Assembly: GCA_013694635.1 (NCBI GenBank)
Contig: JACDCA010000324.1
Span: 1 to 7,425, forward strand
Source: Acidobacteriota bacterium
GTDB taxonomy: Bacteria > Acidobacteriota > Vicinamibacteria > Vicinamibacterales > 2-12-FULL-66-21
Length of the DNA: 7,425 nt
Direction: 5' to 3'
Shown here piece after piece: positions 5,656-7,425 of this stretch (the stretch's first letter is position 1; each line of letters begins with the position of its first letter). Position numbers and translations under genes: made by a program. The notes below the pieces were generated by a model. That model did not search any database and was not told where the DNA came from. It saw nothing but the letters and a program-made list of their open reading frames with translations.

Positions 5656-6451
5656 CGTCACGTTCGCCTACGGCGACGAACCCGTCGTCCGCAACGTCTC
5701 GCTCGACGTGCCGGACGACGGGTTTGTCGGGATCATCGGGCCGAACGGCTCGGGCAAGACAACGTTGTTGAGGCTGCTTGCCGGGACGCGGGCACCTGAC
5801 CGCGGCACGATCATGCTGGATGGTGTTGCGCTCAGGACGCTGGCGCGGCCGGCGATCGCCCGCCGGATGGCAGTGGTCCCGCAGGAGACGCAGCTCGCGT
5901 TCGAGTACACGGTGCTCGAAGTCGTGCTGATGGGGCGTTACCCGCACCTCGGTGCCTTCGCGCTGGAAGGCCCGTCCGACATCGCGATCTCGAGGGAAGC
6001 GCTCCGCGCAACCGGTACGCACGACCTCGAAGCGCGTCCCTTTTCGACGCTGAGCGGCGGCGAAAAGCAGCGCGTCATCATCGCCGCGGCCCTCGCGCAG
6101 ATAACCCCCACCGCCGTAGAGGCCGACTTCAAGCGCATCCTCCTTCTCGACGAACCAACCGCTGCGCTGGACTTGAAGTACCAGCTCGAAGTGGCGTCCC
6201 TTCTGAAGTCGCTGCATCGGAGCCACGATCTCGCCGTCATCGTGTCCACGCACGACCTGAACTTCGCCGCAAGTCTGTGCCGCACGCTGGTGATGTTGAA
6301 TGACGGGCGGGTGCTGGCCGCGGGTCCTGTGGACGACGTCCTCACCCCCGCGCGGATTCGCGAGCTGTACGAAGTGGATGCCGAAGTGCTGCGGCATCCT
6401 CGCAGCGGGCACCTCCGCGTCACGCCTCTCGCCCGCGAGGATCGCCCGTGA
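5639..6451 (+). CDS. btuD: ABC transporter ATP-binding protein, cobalamin uptake (BtuD-like)
   Basis: This 270-residue cytoplasmic ATPase should drive B12 import through the adjoining permease. All nucleotide-binding motifs are intact: Walker A GPNGSGKT (34-41), Q-loop Gln82 (VVPQETQ), signature LSGGE (138-142), Walker B ILLLDEP (167-173), D-loop AALD (175-178) and switch His205 (STHDL). Between signature and Walker B there are extra residues (AQITPTAVEADFKR). E. coli BtuD, as I recall it, has a similar QITP-containing stretch, and HmuV is also long there, so this places the protein in the BtuD/FecE/HmuV group. The frame stays open far upstream inside btuB. I chose the TTG at 5639 because homology begins at once (LQAADVTFAYG) and no ATG or GTG fits. 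It overlaps the end of btuB by 17 nt without a clear ribosome binding site, so translational coupling is likely. Confidence 0.9.
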   Translation: MLQAADVTFAYGDEPVVRNVSLDVPDDGFVGIIGPNGSGKTTLLRLLAGTRAPDRGTIMLDGVALRTLARPAIARRMAVVPQETQLAFEYTVLEVVLMGRYPHLGAFALEGPSDIAISREALRATGTHDLEARPFSTLSGGEKQRVIIAAALAQITPTAVEADFKRILLLDEPTAALDLKYQLEVASLLKSLHRSHDLAVIVSTHDLNFAASLCRTLVMLNDGRVLAAGPVDDVLTPARIRELYEVDAEVLRHPRSGHLRVTPLAREDRP

Positions 6452-7425
6452 CCTCGCTGGCGCGGCGGCTGTCGCTGACGCTGCTGGTGTTCGGTGGGCT
6501 TGCATTGGCTGCAATCGTGCTCGGTCCGCTCGCGGGTTCGACGTCGATCAGCCTCCGCCGCGTCTTCGATTCGAGCGTGCCGTTCGAAGGCAACGTGGAC
6601 GCCCAGATTTTCTTCGTCGCCCGGCTGCCGCGGGTGCTCGCCGGGGCGCTCGTCGGCGCGATGCTCGCGAGCGCGGGGGTCGTCTTCCAGGGGCTGCTGC
6701 GCAATCCGCTCGCGACGCCGTTCACGCTGGGCGTCTCGGCCGGCGCCGCGCTTGGCGCGATGCTCGCGATCACGTTCGGCGCATCGCTCGCCTGGATCGG
6801 AATGCCCCTCGCGCCGCTGGCGAGCTTCGCGGGATCAGGGGTGGCGGTAGGGATCGTCTATTTTCTCGCCCAGGCGCGCCACCGCGGACTCTCGACGAAC
6901 GTGCTGCTGCTCGCCGGTGTCACGATGAACGCGTTCTTCTCCGCGCTCATCCTGTTCGTCCAGTACTTCGCCGATTTCGCCGAAACCTTCCGGATCCTGC
7001 GCTGGCTGATGGGAGATCTCGATATCAGCAGCTACCAGCCGCTGCTTGCGGCCCTGCCGCTCGTGATCATCTCCTTCTCCGTGTTTGGGTGGCTGGCGCG
7101 CCCGCTGAACCTCCTCAGCCTGGGCCCTGACGCCGCCGAAAGCCGTGGGCTCGACGTGACGCTCGCCCAGCGCGCCGCGTTCTTCAGCGCATCGCTTGCG
7201 ACCGGCGCTGCGGTCTCGGTCGGCGGCCCCGTCGGTTTCATCGGGATCATCGTCCCGCATCTGGTGCGCCTGCTCGTCGGTGCCGATCACAGGATCGTGC
7301 TCCCGGCGTCCGCGCTTTTCGGCGCCGCGTTTCTCATCGCGTGCGACGCGCTTGCGCGCACTGTGATGTCACCGCTCGAGCTCCCCGTCGGCGTCATCAC
7401 GGCGATTATCGGCGGACCATTTTTC
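6448..7425 (+). CDS. btuC: ABC transporter permease, BtuC/FecCD family (3' end cut by window)
   Basis: This inner-membrane permease is predicted to carry cobalamin with the ATPase just upstream. The frame runs from a GTG at 6448, overlapping the btuD stop by 4 nt (GTGA), to the last base with no stop. That gives 326 residues of an expected 335-350. Family blocks are clear: a first membrane segment at about 8-30, ARLPRVLAGALVGA (58-71), QGLLRNPLATPFTLGVSAG (81-99), GGPVGFIGIIVPHLVR (259-274), GADHR (278-282) and ELPVGVITAIIGGPFF (311-326). The repeated Ala/Gly/Leu-rich stretches fit the roughly ten membrane segments of this family, most of them present. FecCD permeases also carry haem and siderophores; cobalamin is inferred from the riboswitch. 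A periplasmic binding protein gene would be expected nearby but is not in the window. Confidence 0.92.
   Translation, partial: MTSLARRLSLTLLVFGGLALAAIVLGPLAGSTSISLRRVFDSSVPFEGNVDAQIFFVARLPRVLAGALVGAMLASAGVVFQGLLRNPLATPFTLGVSAGAALGAMLAITFGASLAWIGMPLAPLASFAGSGVAVGIVYFLAQARHRGLSTNVLLLAGVTMNAFFSALILFVQYFADFAETFRILRWLMGDLDISSYQPLLAALPLVIISFSVFGWLARPLNLLSLGPDAAESRGLDVTLAQRAAFFSASLATGAAVSVGGPVGFIGIIVPHLVRLLVGADHRIVLPASALFGAAFLIACDALARTVMSPLELPVGVITAIIGGPFF

Noticed and set aside
6092..6145. Extra residues between the ABC signature and Walker B as a novel insertion
   Set aside because: As I recall, E. coli BtuD has a comparable QITP-containing stretch and HmuV is also long here, so it is a subfamily trait rather than an oddity.
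6300..7130. A 276-codon plus-strand frame spanning the btuD/btuC junction
   Set aside because: It is Arg/Ala-rich and out of frame with both clear transporter genes; the btuC frame explains this DNA fully.
3436..7425. Iron-siderophore or haem uptake system instead of B12
   Set aside because: The three protein families also serve those substrates, but a well-formed cobalamin riboswitch directly precedes the operon and the ATPase resembles BtuD.
1..7425. tRNA, rRNA, CRISPR array, insertion sequence or phage genes
   Set aside because: I saw no cloverleaf-like sequence, no regularly spaced long repeats, and no transposase or integrase motifs in any frame.

Overview
The window is high-GC bacterial DNA, roughly 60-65% by eye, with six protein genes in two divergent blocks and one structured RNA leader. 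The futalosine-pathway enzyme MqnE, the carboxypeptidase-regulatory-like extension on the TonB receptor and several short intergenic repeats suggest Acidobacteriota, perhaps Vicinamibacteria. The repeats include one that reads VVQAFRPA when translated. This assignment is inference from family knowledge, as no marker gene is present.

Minus-strand block (1-3128), in transcription order: mqnE (menaquinone synthesis by the futalosine route), nadA (quinolinate synthase, NAD synthesis) and a Mn-type superoxide dismutase. mqnE and nadA are 51 nt apart and probably co-transcribed; a perfect palindrome lies in the gap, just ahead of the nadA start. The dismutase gene has its own strong ribosome binding site. 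It is separated from nadA by 152 nt that hold a tandem heptamer repeat and a possible promoter.

Divergent intergenic region (3129-3435): weak promoter candidates on both strands, a degenerate heptamer repeat, then a cobalamin riboswitch. Downstream of its B12 box the RNA can fold into a 12-bp helix that buries the ribosome binding site of the next gene. This predicts translational repression by cobalamin.

Plus-strand block (3436-7425): a B12 uptake operon of outer-membrane TonB-dependent receptor (BtuB-like), ABC ATPase (BtuD-like) and inner-membrane permease (BtuC/FecCD family, cut at the window end with only about 10-20 residues missing). Start and stop codons overlap at both junctions (17 nt and 4 nt), so translation is probably coupled. 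No periplasmic binding protein (BtuF) is seen; it may lie beyond the window.

I find no clearly undescribed system. The items most worth checking are the riboswitch expression platform and the dispersed-looking repeats.
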